Assembly: GCA_903884105.1 (NCBI GenBank)
Contig: CAISDJ010000008.1
Location: 17,538 to 81,537, forward strand
Direction of reading: 5' to 3'
Length of the DNA stretch: 64,000 nt
From: an uncultured Pseudomonadota bacterium
Lineage (GTDB): Bacteria > Pseudomonadota > Gammaproteobacteria > Steroidobacterales > Steroidobacteraceae
The notes beneath the pieces were generated by a model that saw only the letters and a program-made list of their open reading frames with translations, was not told where the DNA came from and did no database searches. Of this stretch, positions 56,138 through 64,000 are shown in pieces. The translations under genes and the position numbers were made by a program. Each line of letters begins with the position of its first letter. Positions within the stretch are counted from its first letter, which is position 1.

Positions 56138-58549
56138 ATGAACGAACGCGCAAGTCCGACCGACCTTCACGTCGAGGCAACTCAGCGCCTGTCGGAGGCG
56201 CTCATCGCCTCCGAGGCGCGGGCACGCCGACGGGTGGAGATGCTCGCCGAAGTGGTTTTCGAAACCGACGCGCGGGGAGTGTTGGTCTACCTCAATGGGG
56301 CTTGGGAAACGGTTGCGGGAACCCCGGTCGTCGCTGCACTCGGGCGAGCACTACCGGATTTCATAGTCGAGGGAATAAGCATCGAGGCCATGCGCGAACG
56401 GGCCGGCATTGGCGGCACACCCCCCCGCCGCGTGCCGCTGCGACTGAGACGGAACGACGGCAGCATACGCTGGATCGAACTGTCGCTCGCCGTGGCGCCA
56501 CCGGACGGCATGGTCGGCGTCATGTACGACGTAACCAGCAACAAGCTGGCCGATGAGAAGCTCGCGAGACTGTCCCTCGTAGCGAGCTCCACCGACAATC
56601 TGGTCGTGATTACGGATCGCCACGGGCAAATCGAGTGGGTCAATGGCGCGTTCGAGCGTACCACGGGCTTCGCGGCGGCCGAAGTACTCGGGCGCAAGCC
56701 CGGGAAATTCCTGCAGGGGCCCCTCACCGACCCCGTGGCACTCGATCGGATACGAACTGCGGTGAGTGAAGGGCGATCCATCCGGGAGGAGATCGTCAAC
56801 TACACCAAGGCAGGAGATACATACTGGGTCACCCTTCATATCACGCCGGTGCTCGACGGACAGGGGAACGTCGATCGCTTTGTTTCCGTGCAAAGCGATA
56901 CGAGCGCCCAGAAGCAACACCAGCAGAATGTGTTGGACCAAAGCGCGATTCTCGAGCAGCGAGTCCTGGAACGCACGGCGGATCTGGCACGCGCCAAGGA
57001 CGAGGCAGAGGCGGTGACTCAGGCGAAGAGTCAGTTCCTGGCCAACATGAGCCACGAAGTGCGGACACCGCTCAACGCCATCATCGGCCTGTCCCATCTC
57101 TGCCTTTTGACGCCGCTGGATCCTAAACAGCGGGACTACGTCGCGAAGGTACACGCCGCTGCGACGTCGTTGTCCGGTGTCGTCGGCGAGATCCTTGACT
57201 TCTCTAAGATATCAGACGCGCACTTAGAACTCGACAATGTGCCGTTTTCCGTTAGGAAGGTGGTCGACCAGGTGCACGCCATGTTCTCGGAAATGGCGAC
57301 CAAGAAGAACCTGCAACTCCTGATGCACTTAGACAGCGACGTTCCTTCGATGGTCGTCGGCGACGACCATCGACTGAAACAGGTTCTGATCAATCTTGTG
57401 GGTAACGCAATCAAGTTCACCGCTCAGGGCACGGTTAGCCTGGAGGTTGCACAAGCTCCCGTCGCCGGGGAGAGAGTGGCTTTGAGCTTCCGCGTCAAGG
57501 ACACCGGCATCGGGATCGACTCGTCTCAAACTGCGAGAATATTCCAGCCATATATTCAGGCGGACATCTCCACCACGCGAGAATATGGCGGAACGGGCCT
57601 CGGGCTCAGCATCAGCCAGAGAATCGTTCGCCACATGGGCGGCGAGATCCAGGTTTCGAGCGAACCCGGCGTCAGCAGCATCTTTTCGTTCAACGCGCTG
57701 TTTGGTTCTGTCGCCGACGTGGAACACGACGCCGCCGCGGCGCCGCAGGAAAGCCATCGACGGCGCCTGCAAACCGTAAAATCGACGGTTCATGGATGGC
57801 GGGTGCTCGTGGTCGAAGATCACGAGATAAACCAGCAGGTCCTGTCGGAGCTGCTTACCGTGGTGGGCGTCGACGTCACCGTGGTATCCAACGGACTGGA
57901 GGCCGTGATCCGTGTCCTGCGCGACGAGCCGTTTGACCTGATCCTGATGGACGTGCAGATGCCGGAGATGGATGGGCATGAAGCAACACGATTGATTCGC
58001 ATGTCCGGCGGATACGCCTCGTCCGTACCCATCGTCGCGATGACTGCCAGTGCAACCGTCGACAATCGCACTCAATGCTTTGAAGCCGGCATGGATGCAG
58101 TTCACAGCAAGCCGGTGGAACCGGGCAAGCTCTACGACGCACTGATCGATTCCGTCAGTACGAGGAAGCCACTCGCACGGGGAGGGAAGGCATCTCTGGT
58201 CAGCGAGTTTTCCGCCGACAGGTTGCGCCAACTGTTCCCGAGCAACCCCGACGCCCAAATATCGACAGCTCGCAGATTTGTACTGTCCGTGCATGCTGTT
58301 CTCTCGGAAATTCAAGTTGCCTTTGCCGAGGGCAACCGCGACGAGATCAGCCGCCTCGGCCATCGTCTTCGTGGCGTTGCTGCCACGCTGGGTGCGCACC
58401 GGATCGAGTCGCTCGCGAAGCTCCTTGAAGTTATTTCGGAAGCGGGCCGGTGCGGCTTGGTTGTGGCCGTCGTCGCAGAGATTCAGAAGCAGGTTGAACT
58501 TGTATCCGAGAGGATTCGGAGCGCCGACCCGGCCGTGGGCCTGGCGTAG
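56138..58549 (+). CDS. hybrid sensor histidine kinase (PAS-PAS-HisKA-HATPase-REC-HPt)
   Basis: The 803-residue protein has no membrane segment and should be cytosolic. Domains in order: PAS (about 32-135), a second LOV-like PAS (about 143-258; [14 protein letters not shown], lacking the photoactive Cys of LOV), coiled coil (about 262-300), HisKA with His306 in [13 protein letters not shown], HATPase ([25 protein letters not shown]), REC with Asp605 in [11 protein letters not shown], and HPt with His742 in [13 protein letters not shown] full four-step phosphorelay is therefore present. ATG 56138 follows the hydrolase; an open frame upstream overlaps that gene and is not used. Confidence 0.93.
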   Translation: MNERASPTDLHVEATQRLSEALIASEARARRRVEMLAEVVFETDARGVLVYLNGAWETVAGTPVVAALGRALPDFIVEGISIEAMRERAGIGGTPPRRVPLRLRRNDGSIRWIELSLAVAPPDGMVGVMYDVTSNKLADEKLARLSLVASSTDNLVVITDRHGQIEWVNGAFERTTGFAAAEVLGRKPGKFLQGPLTDPVALDRIRTAVSEGRSIREEIVNYTKAGDTYWVTLHITPVLDGQGNVDRFVSVQSDTSAQKQHQQNVLDQSAILEQRVLERTADLARAKDEAEAVTQAKSQFLANMSHEVRTPLNAIIGLSHLCLLTPLDPKQRDYVAKVHAAATSLSGVVGEILDFSKISDAHLELDNVPFSVRKVVDQVHAMFSEMATKKNLQLLMHLDSDVPSMVVGDDHRLKQVLINLVGNAIKFTAQGTVSLEVAQAPVAGERVALSFRVKDTGIGIDSSQTARIFQPYIQADISTTREYGGTGLGLSISQRIVRHMGGEIQVSSEPGVSSIFSFNALFGSVADVEHDAAAAPQESHRRRLQTVKSTVHGWRVLVVEDHEINQQVLSELLTVVGVDVTVVSNGLEAVIRVLRDEPFDLILMDVQMPEMDGHEATRLIRMSGGYASSVPIVAMTASATVDNRTQCFEAGMDAVHSKPVEPGKLYDALIDSVSTRKPLARGGKASLVSEFSADRLRQLFPSNPDAQISTARRFVLSVHAVLSEIQVAFAEGNRDEISRLGHRLRGVAATLGAHRIESLAKLLEVISEAGRCGLVVAVVAEIQKQVELVSERIRSADPAVGLA

Positions 58550-58558
58550 TCCTAAAGT

Positions 58559-59941
58559 ATGGAAAACAATCTGTTCATTGCGCATCCACATCAGCTCCCA
58601 ACGCAGTGCCTGGAGCTGCGCGTGCTCATCGTCGACGACGATGAGCTGTTGCGCGAACTGCTTGCCGTGCTGCTGCGGGGAATGGGCCTGCGTCATATCG
58701 AATTTGCTGCAGACGGCGGCGAGGCGCTGCTCAAATCGGCGAATACCATCGCGCCGATCGATCTATTGATCTGCGACCTCGCAATGGGGGGGATGGACGG
58801 TGTCGAATGCTTCAGAAAGTTGGCCGCGCAGGACTTCAAAGGTGGCGTAATCGTGTTGTCTGCGTCGGACGCGCGAGTTCTTTCGGCAGTACGAAAGCTG
58901 GTCGAGGGGCACGGGCTCTACCTGCTGGACGTACTGAGCAAGCCATTCGACGCAGCAGCCCTGCGCGATGCCTTGGTCCGGATGGCAGCGAAGCCGGCAA
59001 ATAGCTGGCGAACTGATTCCCAGAGAGAGCCTGGAATGCCGCCAAGCATCGACGCGCTGCGTGCCGGCCTTGCCGCTGGCGCGGTCGAGGTCTATTTTCA
59101 ACCGAAGATTTCCGCGACCAATGGCGAGCAAGTCAGCGCTGAGTGCCTGTTGCGCTGGCGCGACCCTGCCGGGAATGTCCTATCGCCATCGCTGGTCATC
59201 CCTGCTGCCGAGGACCACGGCCTGATCGGCACGCTGACCCGTTGTGTCTTTACGCAGGCCATGCAGACCATGGCGCGATGGGCCGACATCGGACTGCACG
59301 TGCCGGTGTCGGTCAATATCTCGATGGACGACCTCGCCGATCTTGAGCTCCCCAGCGCCCTACACGGGATTGCCGCGGCGGCTGGCGCGGACCTCTCATC
59401 GGTGACGCTGGAAGTCACTGAAAGCCGACTGATGCGGGATCCCGCGGCCAGTCTCGAGGTGATCAGCCGTCTATGCCTTCTTGGATGCCGGATCTCGATC
59501 GATGATTTCGGCACGGGACACGCAACGCTCGAGAGCCTGCGGCGCCTTCCGTTCTCAGAGCTGAAGCTCGACCGCCACGTGGTCTCCGACGCCGTCGGAG
59601 ACCCAACGGCCCGCGCGATCCTGCAGTCGAGCGTGAGTCTCGCTCACCAGCTCGAAATGAGCGTTGTTGCCGAGGGCATTGAGACACGCGCGGAATGGGA
59701 CATCGCGGTTGGGTCCGGGTGTGACCAGCTGCAAGGCTACGCGATCGGGAGACCCATGCCCGCGGCAGCGTTTCGGGAGTGGTACCGGCGCTGGATGGAC
59801 GGCCCGGGATGGGCCAGCCCGCCAGCCTACCCAGCCGCGTGCCCGACCGTGCCTCCGGACACGAGCACCGAGTCTGCGTCTCCTGGAGGTCTATTGTTCG
59901 CTACCCGCACTGCACCGCGGCGTGAAGTGCACGAGCTGTAG
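58559..59941 (+). CDS. REC-EAL response regulator, probable c-di-GMP phosphodiesterase
   Basis: The 460-residue protein has a receiver domain (acidic pocket at IVDDDE, phospho-acceptor Asp73 in ICDLAMGGMDG, Lys128 in LSKPFD). An EAL domain from about 165 to 420 follows. The EAL signature reads AECLLRW (ECL, with Glu195 kept). Other catalytic marks are present: VSVNIS, LEVTES, SIDDFGTGHATL, LKLDRHVV, VAEGIET and LQGYAIGRPMP, so activity is likely. The C-terminal 40 residues are Pro/Ser-rich. It starts ten bases after the kinase gene, whose HPt domain is its likely phosphodonor. Confidence 0.92.
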   Translation: MENNLFIAHPHQLPTQCLELRVLIVDDDELLRELLAVLLRGMGLRHIEFAADGGEALLKSANTIAPIDLLICDLAMGGMDGVECFRKLAAQDFKGGVIVLSASDARVLSAVRKLVEGHGLYLLDVLSKPFDAAALRDALVRMAAKPANSWRTDSQREPGMPPSIDALRAGLAAGAVEVYFQPKISATNGEQVSAECLLRWRDPAGNVLSPSLVIPAAEDHGLIGTLTRCVFTQAMQTMARWADIGLHVPVSVNISMDDLADLELPSALHGIAAAAGADLSSVTLEVTESRLMRDPAASLEVISRLCLLGCRISIDDFGTGHATLESLRRLPFSELKLDRHVVSDAVGDPTARAILQSSVSLAHQLEMSVVAEGIETRAEWDIAVGSGCDQLQGYAIGRPMPAAAFREWYRRWMDGPGWASPPAYPAACPTVPPDTSTESASPGGLLFATRTAPRREVHEL

Positions 59942-60317
59942 CCGGCGGGAATTGCGTAGCCGCGAACGACTGGTCGGATCGGCTGCATCCGCTGTACGGC
60001 CTCACGACTTCATCCGTGTCAGGTTTGCAAACGCATCGGCACCCGCTTCGCTCGCGGGATCCGGCGCCAAGTGCCGACTACCGGGCACCTGTTCGAGAAT
60101 CGGTACCACGCCCTCCTCGTCGACCTGGACGCCTACTGTCTCGAGCTACTCCGATACAGCCACCTGAATCCGGTTCGCGCCCGGATGGTTGAAGGTCCGG
60201 ACGACCACCGCTGGTCCAGCCACGGCGCCTATACCGGCCGCCGCCCTCTCCCGCGCCATCACCCACCACCACCACTCTTAAAGTTTGCAAACCTGACTCG
60301 GAAGGCTCGGACCAGCA
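59942..60317. other. intergenic stretch containing element copy B
   Basis: Apart from the 280-bp element at 60018-60297, this gap holds about 75 bases of unremarkable sequence after the REC-EAL gene and 20 bases before the minus-strand hypothetical gene. No terminator with a T-tract is visible. Confidence 0.6.
60018..60297 (+). mobile_element. 280-bp inverted-terminus element, copy B
   Basis: It begins GTCAGGTTTGCAAAC and ends GTTTGCAAACCTGAC, a perfect 15-base terminal inverted repeat. Inside is the same REP-associated transposase C-terminal fragment as in copy A (TGHLFENRYHALLVD, LELLRYSHLNPVRARMV). It lies in the same orientation as copy A, 5.5 kb away, and about 96% identical by eye. No flanking target duplication is seen. 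The hydrolase-kinase-EAL block lies between the copies. Confidence 0.82.
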
Positions 60318-60704
60318 TCAGGGTGCCACCTCAACTCCCACCTTCATTCTCTTCCGCAGCTTGCGGTAGCTCCGGCTGGCAAGTACTGGAGCGACCAGCA
60401 CGTCGGTAAGCCCGGGAAGCAGGACACCGCCGTCATGCAGGTACTTCTCGGTCAGTTGCGCCAGAAATACTGCAACCACTTGCTCCTCTGTGCCCGCGCC
60501 GGAAACGACGAAATCCCCAAGTAGTGCGACAACGCCCGACGACACGCCATACGTTGCCTCGAGTTCCCTAAAGTTAGTGGGCAGCCTGCCACCGGCAGTC
60601 AGAGCTCGTGCCAGTGCCTCAATCAATCGCTGCCTTTCGACGTCGTCAACTGCGATGGATACATCCGCCGCCTGACTGCGCGAGTACAGGGGCACATTCG
60701 ACAA
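60318..60704 (-). CDS. hypothetical protein downstream of the AbiEii remnant
   Basis: I do not recognise this 128-residue protein. It is mostly helical-looking, with VERQRLIEALARALTAGGRLPTNFRELEATYGVSSGVVALLGDF and a basic C-terminus RSYRKLRKRMK. It has no signal peptide or membrane segment. It follows the AbiEii remnant by 18 bases on the same strand, so it was probably in the same transcript and may now lack a promoter. Confidence 0.55.
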   Translation of the reverse strand: MSNVPLYSRSQAADVSIAVDDVERQRLIEALARALTAGGRLPTNFRELEATYGVSSGVVALLGDFVVSGAGTEEQVVAVFLAQLTEKYLHDGGVLLPGLTDVLVAPVLASRSYRKLRKRMKVGVEVAP

Positions 60705-60722
60705 TCCCTAGCTCCGGTGTTG

Positions 60723-61258
60723 TTACAACTCCAGAACGCGCTTGAGCTGCGAAATCGCTGTCGCGTGCTTGCCAGGGTCGCTTTTCAGTCTTTCGATGTT
60801 TGCGAGCTTCCACCGTAAGGCAGGAAGCTGCGAAAGGTGTGAAATCGGCAGCAGTGACCAATCTGGCTCACCGAGCTTTATCGAGAGCAGAAAAGTTCGC
60901 TCGTTCCGGGTCAATGCCGCCAGGATCATTCTTGGCAATTCAGACTGTGTCTCCTCGAGGACCTTGAGTGCGATGGGGTCGCGAGTCATTCCGGAAAACT
61001 CACTCGCATAGGCTGCCTCCATCTGCTTGATGTTCGGCTCTAGAAGTTCAGCGATGGGCCGATGATGACTTGCCAGGTAGACAATGAACGCCTGCCGTAG
61101 GGACTCGGACAAGCCTTCATTGTCGAGTAACAGGCGAACATCGAACCAGTCGCGTGGATGCTGACGATCGAGGGCAGCGCAGAGCTTTCCGGCATAGATG
61201 TCGGCCAGCGACGCGACTTGGACTGATGCTGACAGTTCGAAGAGCGATTCAGCTTCGG
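60723..61258 (-). pseudogene. AbiEii-type nucleotidyltransferase toxin, 5'-truncated
   Basis: The open frame on the minus strand reads ADIYAGKLCAALDRQHPRDW, then FDVRLLLDNEGLSESLRQAF and IVYLASHHRPIAELLEP, then continues to a stop at 60723. The DIYAGK...ALDRQHPRD.FDV segment is the hallmark of AbiEii/AbiGii toxins of type IV toxin-antitoxin systems. The N-terminal nucleotidyltransferase part with its GS and DxD motifs is missing. The frame breaks exactly at the end of the IS3-family element at 61259. No AbiEi antitoxin gene is present. A TTG at 61112 could start a 129-residue fragment. Confidence 0.82.
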
Positions 61259-61264
61259 GGGGTT

Positions 61265-62125
61265 CTACCCCATTTCCACGGACGGTTGAGTTAAGGCTGA
61301 AAACTTCCGATCTTGCCGGGCCACTCTACGACGCATTCGCGGGTTATGGAATCGCTCGAGGTAGTCGAACAGATCCGCTCGTGCCTCGTCGCGCGTCCGG
61401 TATCGGCGATGGTGCACGCGTTCCCGCTTGAGCATTCCGAAGAAGCCCTCGCAGGCCGCGTTGTCGGCGCAATGGCCGACTGCGCTCATGCTGCAGACCA
61501 GCGCGTTGCCACCCAGGAACTTCTGGTAGGTACCGCTGATGAACTGACCGCCGCGGTCGGAGTGCAGGATGACGTCCGCACTGCCCGACCGCTGCCACAC
61601 TGCCATCTGCACGGCGCGCACGACCATGTGGCGATCCTGACGGTGATGCATCGACCAGCCCGCCACCAGCTTGCTGAAGAGATCGAGCACGACGCACAGG
61701 TACAACTTGCCTTCGTCCGTCAGCACCTCGGTGATGTCGGTAACCCACTTCGTCTCCGGTTCGTTGGCGTTGAAGTCGCGCTCGAGCAGGTTCGTGACGC
61801 CGACCGGCCGAACGCCCGGCTTGCCGCCAAAGCGGCGCTTGTGCCGCCGTGGCCAGCCCTGCAGGCCTGCGCCCGTCATCAGGCGCGCCACCCGGTTGAG
61901 ACTGACGCTCTCGCCTTCGTCGGTGAGGTCCTCGTGCATGCGGGGCGCGCCGATCACTCCCAGGCTGTCTTCATGGATCTCCCGTATGCGATCCAGCAGA
62001 CGCGCGTTGTCAAGCGCCCGCGGCCCCGGCATGCGACACGCCCAGGCGTAGAAGCCACTCGTCGAGACTTCCAGACAGCGGCACATCATCCCCACGGGAT
62101 ACTCGCTGCGGCAGTGTGCAATCAC
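61265..62125 (-). CDS. IS3-family transposase OrfB
   Basis: The 286-residue DDE transposase has [16 protein letters not shown] at the start and an HTH-like region ([26 protein letters not shown]). The catalytic Asp is in WVTDITEV, the second in [12 protein letters not shown], and the Glu in [13 protein letters not shown]. The DDE triad is complete. It begins at a GTG overlapping the stop of orfA in the -1 frame, as expected for frameshift-made OrfAB. Its stop codon lies within the terminal repeat. Confidence 0.92.
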   Translation of the reverse strand: MIAHCRSEYPVGMMCRCLEVSTSGFYAWACRMPGPRALDNARLLDRIREIHEDSLGVIGAPRMHEDLTDEGESVSLNRVARLMTGAGLQGWPRRHKRRFGGKPGVRPVGVTNLLERDFNANEPETKWVTDITEVLTDEGKLYLCVVLDLFSKLVAGWSMHHRQDRHMVVRAVQMAVWQRSGSADVILHSDRGGQFISGTYQKFLGGNALVCSMSAVGHCADNAACEGFFGMLKRERVHHRRYRTRDEARADLFDYLERFHNPRMRRRVARQDRKFSALTQPSVEMG

Positions 62126-62247
62126 CGCGTACCGCTCGGTGACTGCTTCGCGAAGTACGCTGCCGCGTCATTTAAAAAATCCCGTTCCCGGATCACCTTC
62201 GACAGCTCGCGCTTGTACTCCGGGCTGTAACGCTTGCGCTTCGACAT
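62122..62247 (-). pseudogene. IS3-family OrfA with internal in-frame deletion
   Basis: The 41-residue product reads MSKRKRYSPEYKRE followed at once by [20 protein letters not shown]. The first part is the OrfA N-terminus and the second is the OrfA C-terminal leucine-zipper end. The helix-turn-helix middle, usually about 50-60 residues, is missing. The joint is in frame. Without the HTH the element probably cannot bind its ends normally, so it may be immobile. Confidence 0.75.
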
Positions 62248-62352
62248 GGACACTCCTTTGGCTCAGTATGAGCCTTAGTGAAAGTGTCCGCAGAATCAGG
62301 GTAGAACCCCTCGTCATGCCGGTTTGCCGTCCCGGCACAGACGTCCGCGTGT

Positions 62353-63561
62353 TCAGCTTCCTGGCGTGAGCTTGACGAGCTTGCCGTCCGCACCGCGCAT
62401 GCCGTCGGCGAGCAGCCAGATGGCGCCATCCGGGCCTTCCTCGATCTCGCGGATGCGAGTGCTCATGGCGAACTGATCGCCCTTGGTGGCGTTGGTCCCG
62501 TTCACGTCTATGCGCAACAGCGACTGGCTGGACAGGCCCCCGATGAAGATGTCGCCTCGCCACTGAGGCCAGAGCTTGCCCGAATAGACCAACAAGCCGC
62601 CGGGCGAGATCGACGGATTCCACCACACCTTGGGCGCCTCGAAGCCGTCGCCAGGGCGGTGGTCAGGGATCGCCGCGCCGTTCGTCGGCGGGCGCTCGTA
62701 GTTGTCGCCATTGGAGGCGAGTGGCCAGCCGTAGTTGCGTCCGGGCAGGATCAGGTTGAGTTCGTCCCCACCCATGGCGCCCATCTCCTGCTGCCAGAGG
62801 TTGCCGTTGGCGTCGAACGCCAGGCCCAAGAGGTTGCGGTGACCGTAGCTCCAGATGGCAGGATCGCCGCCGCGTTCCACCAGGGGGTTGCCCGCTGCGG
62901 GTGTGCCGTCGTCGTTAAAGCGCAGGACCTTGCCCGAAAGGATCTTGATGTCCTGAGGTGAGGTGCGCTGGAACCGGTCCCACTGCTGCCGGTCGCCGGA
63001 GGTGAAGAACAGCTTGCCGTCGCCCGAGAAGGCGATGCGACCGGAGAAGTGCCCGGTCGTGGTGTCGTACTTGGGGCCGCGAAAGAGCGTCTCCACGTTC
63101 TTGAGCGACGGTGCGTCGCCATCGGTGAATACGCCGCGCGCCAGGACCACGCCCATGTCCTGCCCGGCCGCTTCCGAGTAGCTGAAGTAGACCATGCGGT
63201 TCTGGGCGAAACGCGGGTGCAGCGCCACGTCCATCAGCCCGCCCTGGCCTTCGCTCATCACCGCCGGCGTCCCCGTGACCGTCTTGCGCTGCTTGCCGTC
63301 GGCCGAGAGCAGCAGGAGCTGGCCGGCCTTCTCGGTGATCAGCATGCGGCCATCGGGCAGAAAGGTCAGGGCCCAGGGCGACTCGAGGTCGGCCACCACC
63401 TCCATGCGGAACGGCGCGTTGGCGGGCGCCGTCGGCTGGGTCAGCGGCGCATTGGCGGCGAGCACGCCCCCCGCGACGACAATGGCACCCGCAAGCGCGA
63501 ACGCCCAGTTGCGACGCGAATGCTCAGGCTTGTTTGCCACCTTGGAACTCTGCTTTTCCAT
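62353..63561 (-). CDS. PQQ-dependent sugar dehydrogenase (aldose sugar dehydrogenase type)
   Basis: This 402-residue protein resembles soluble PQQ aldose/glucose dehydrogenases such as YliI. It has an N-terminal membrane/signal segment (NWAFALAGAIVVAGGVLAANA), then a six-bladed propeller: VVADLESPWALTFLPDGRMLITEKAG, GQGGLMDVALHPRF, GRIAFSGDGKLFFTSGDR, SYGHRNLLGLAFDANGNLW, GGDELNLILPGRNYGWP and an SPGGLLVYSG blade. It is likely periplasmic. ATG 63561 is chosen because the membrane segment follows; AAGG lies upstream. Confidence 0.9.
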   Translation of the reverse strand: MEKQSSKVANKPEHSRRNWAFALAGAIVVAGGVLAANAPLTQPTAPANAPFRMEVVADLESPWALTFLPDGRMLITEKAGQLLLLSADGKQRKTVTGTPAVMSEGQGGLMDVALHPRFAQNRMVYFSYSEAAGQDMGVVLARGVFTDGDAPSLKNVETLFRGPKYDTTTGHFSGRIAFSGDGKLFFTSGDRQQWDRFQRTSPQDIKILSGKVLRFNDDGTPAAGNPLVERGGDPAIWSYGHRNLLGLAFDANGNLWQQEMGAMGGDELNLILPGRNYGWPLASNGDNYERPPTNGAAIPDHRPGDGFEAPKVWWNPSISPGGLLVYSGKLWPQWRGDIFIGGLSSQSLLRIDVNGTNATKGDQFAMSTRIREIEEGPDGAIWLLADGMRGADGKLVKLTPGS

Positions 63562-63859
63562 TGTCGGATTACCTTTTTGCCGGGAGGAGTGGTTGAGCCT
63601 GACGACCTCGGTCGCCAGAAACGCGGACAGGCATTTCAGGTCGCATTGTGCCCAATTCCGCCGATGAATGGGAGCGGTCGGTGCCGGACTTGAGTTTTTG
63701 ACATTCGGTAGCTCTCGAGGCAGACGGCGGAACAATCAATAACTCAAGTCCGGCACCCATGCCCCGCGCGGTCGCATGCGTATTGATCTGCGCGCAACAT
63801 AAATGAAATGAGGGAGATGTATACATACGTGAATTATTGGCAAACTCTGGATCTTCTTT
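63562..63859. other. divergent intergenic region
   Basis: This stretch separates the minus-strand dehydrogenase from the plus-strand lipoprotein. It becomes AT-rich toward 63790-63860. GAGGGAG at 63812-63818 precedes an ATG at 63821 that opens a different frame of about 29 codons; it could be a short leader ORF but has no recognisable content. No clear terminator is seen. Confidence 0.4.
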
Positions 63860-64000
63860 ATGGGCAAGCAGATGACGGTGGCGGCGTACGGCGTGACAAT
63901 TCTGGCTCTAGGGGCTTTGTTGTCAGCATGTGAAGGAGGCGCCGGAGCAACGGGTGCCCAAGGTATTACGGGTGCAACGGGTGCTTCTGGCTCAGGCAAA
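63860..64000 (+). CDS. collagen-like lipoprotein (partial, cut by window end)
   Basis: Forty-seven codons are visible: a lipoprotein signal (MTVAAYGVTILALGALLSAC, lipobox LSAC), then GGAGATGAQGITGATGASGSG, which follows the Gly-X-X periodicity of bacterial collagen-like proteins. The protein should be a lipid-anchored surface or periplasmic protein with a collagen-like stalk. The start is either ATG 63860 or ATG 63872. Nothing can be said about the C-terminal domain, which lies outside the window. Confidence 0.75.
   Translation, partial: MGKQMTVAAYGVTILALGALLSACEGGAGATGAQGITGATGASGSGK

Larger units (their letters stand above)
61259..62310 (-). mobile_element. IS3-family insertion element, about 1.05 kb
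   Basis: The element is bounded by imperfect inverted termini starting GGGGTTCTACCC (61259-61270) and, in reverse complement, at 62299-62310; the match continues to a shared CGGAC further in. It contains orfB and a shortened orfA on the minus strand. No target-site duplication is visible, and the AbiEii gene does not resume on the far side, so the insertion was followed by a deletion or rearrangement. Confidence 0.85.

Noticed and set aside
62165..62185. T-TTT-TTA as the OrfA/OrfB programmed frameshift site
   Set aside because: A -1 shift there meets TGA two codons later, so the productive shift must be nearer the OrfB start; no clear slippery run is seen there.
63736..63999. 87-codon minus-strand frame at the right edge
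   Set aside because: It is antisense to the lipoprotein start and its Pro/Ala repeats simply mirror the collagen-like codons.
1..64000. CRISPR arrays, rRNA or tRNA genes
   Set aside because: No regular short repeats with spacers and no tRNA or rRNA landmarks were seen on reading either strand.

Overview
The window is high-GC chromosomal DNA whose gene content points to a gammaproteobacterium near the Xanthomonadales/Steroidobacter-type lineages. Supporting traits are a fused aspartate kinase/diaminopimelate decarboxylase, a MetX-type homoserine acyltransferase behind a SAM-I riboswitch, a TrpR-family regulator heading the his operon, a general secretion (gsp) cluster and an AddAB-like nuclease pair. 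This placement is inference from content; no rRNA or marker search was possible.

Layout. 1-9.4 kb, minus strand: fatty acid and folate housekeeping in the order rrtA-fabD-fabG-acpP-fabF-pabB-pabC-mltG-tmk-holB-pilZ (pilZ is cut by the window edge). 9.5-15.25 kb, plus strand: gspG-H-I-J-K-L-M-N, the pseudopilins and inner-membrane platform of a type II secretion system. It is divergent from the rhombosortase gene rrtA. 15.3-27.3 kb, minus strand: addA-like and addB-like repair genes, an alaA-like aminotransferase, a Prx5 peroxiredoxin, ilvD, an EamA transporter and an M17 aminopeptidase. 27.3-34.9 kb, plus strand: a leader with a Val-rich micro-ORF and a strong hairpin, then ilvC-leuA-ilvE-leuC-leuD-leuB, then a possibly structured RNA ending in a textbook terminator. 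34.9-37.5 kb, minus strand: metX-metB under a SAM-I riboswitch. 37.55-45.1 kb, plus strand: a TrpR-like regulator with a TrpR-like operator, then hisG-D-C-B-H-A-F-IE; hisF appears to start at ATT. 45.1-52.8 kb: an EF-hand protein, an unknown exported protein, lysAC, a DUF62 protein, a DUF4159 protein and a glyoxalase-like protein.

From about 52.8 to 62.3 kb the character changes to accessory DNA. It holds an IS3 transposase scrap, an arylamine N-acetyltransferase, two near-identical 280-bp elements with 15-bp inverted termini that carry a REP-associated transposase fragment, an IS5-like remnant, and a three-gene block (cysteine hydrolase, hybrid histidine kinase, REC-EAL response regulator) lying between the two 280-bp elements. 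Beyond these lie an AbiEii toxin gene decapitated at the edge of an IS3-family element, and that element itself. The window ends with a PQQ-type sugar dehydrogenase and the start of a collagen-like lipoprotein.

The most noteworthy points are the paired 280-bp elements and the signalling block between them, the ATT start of hisF, the regulatory leaders of three amino acid operons (Val leader, SAM-I, TrpR-type operator), the rrtA/gsp pairing, and the unidentified structured RNA after leuB.
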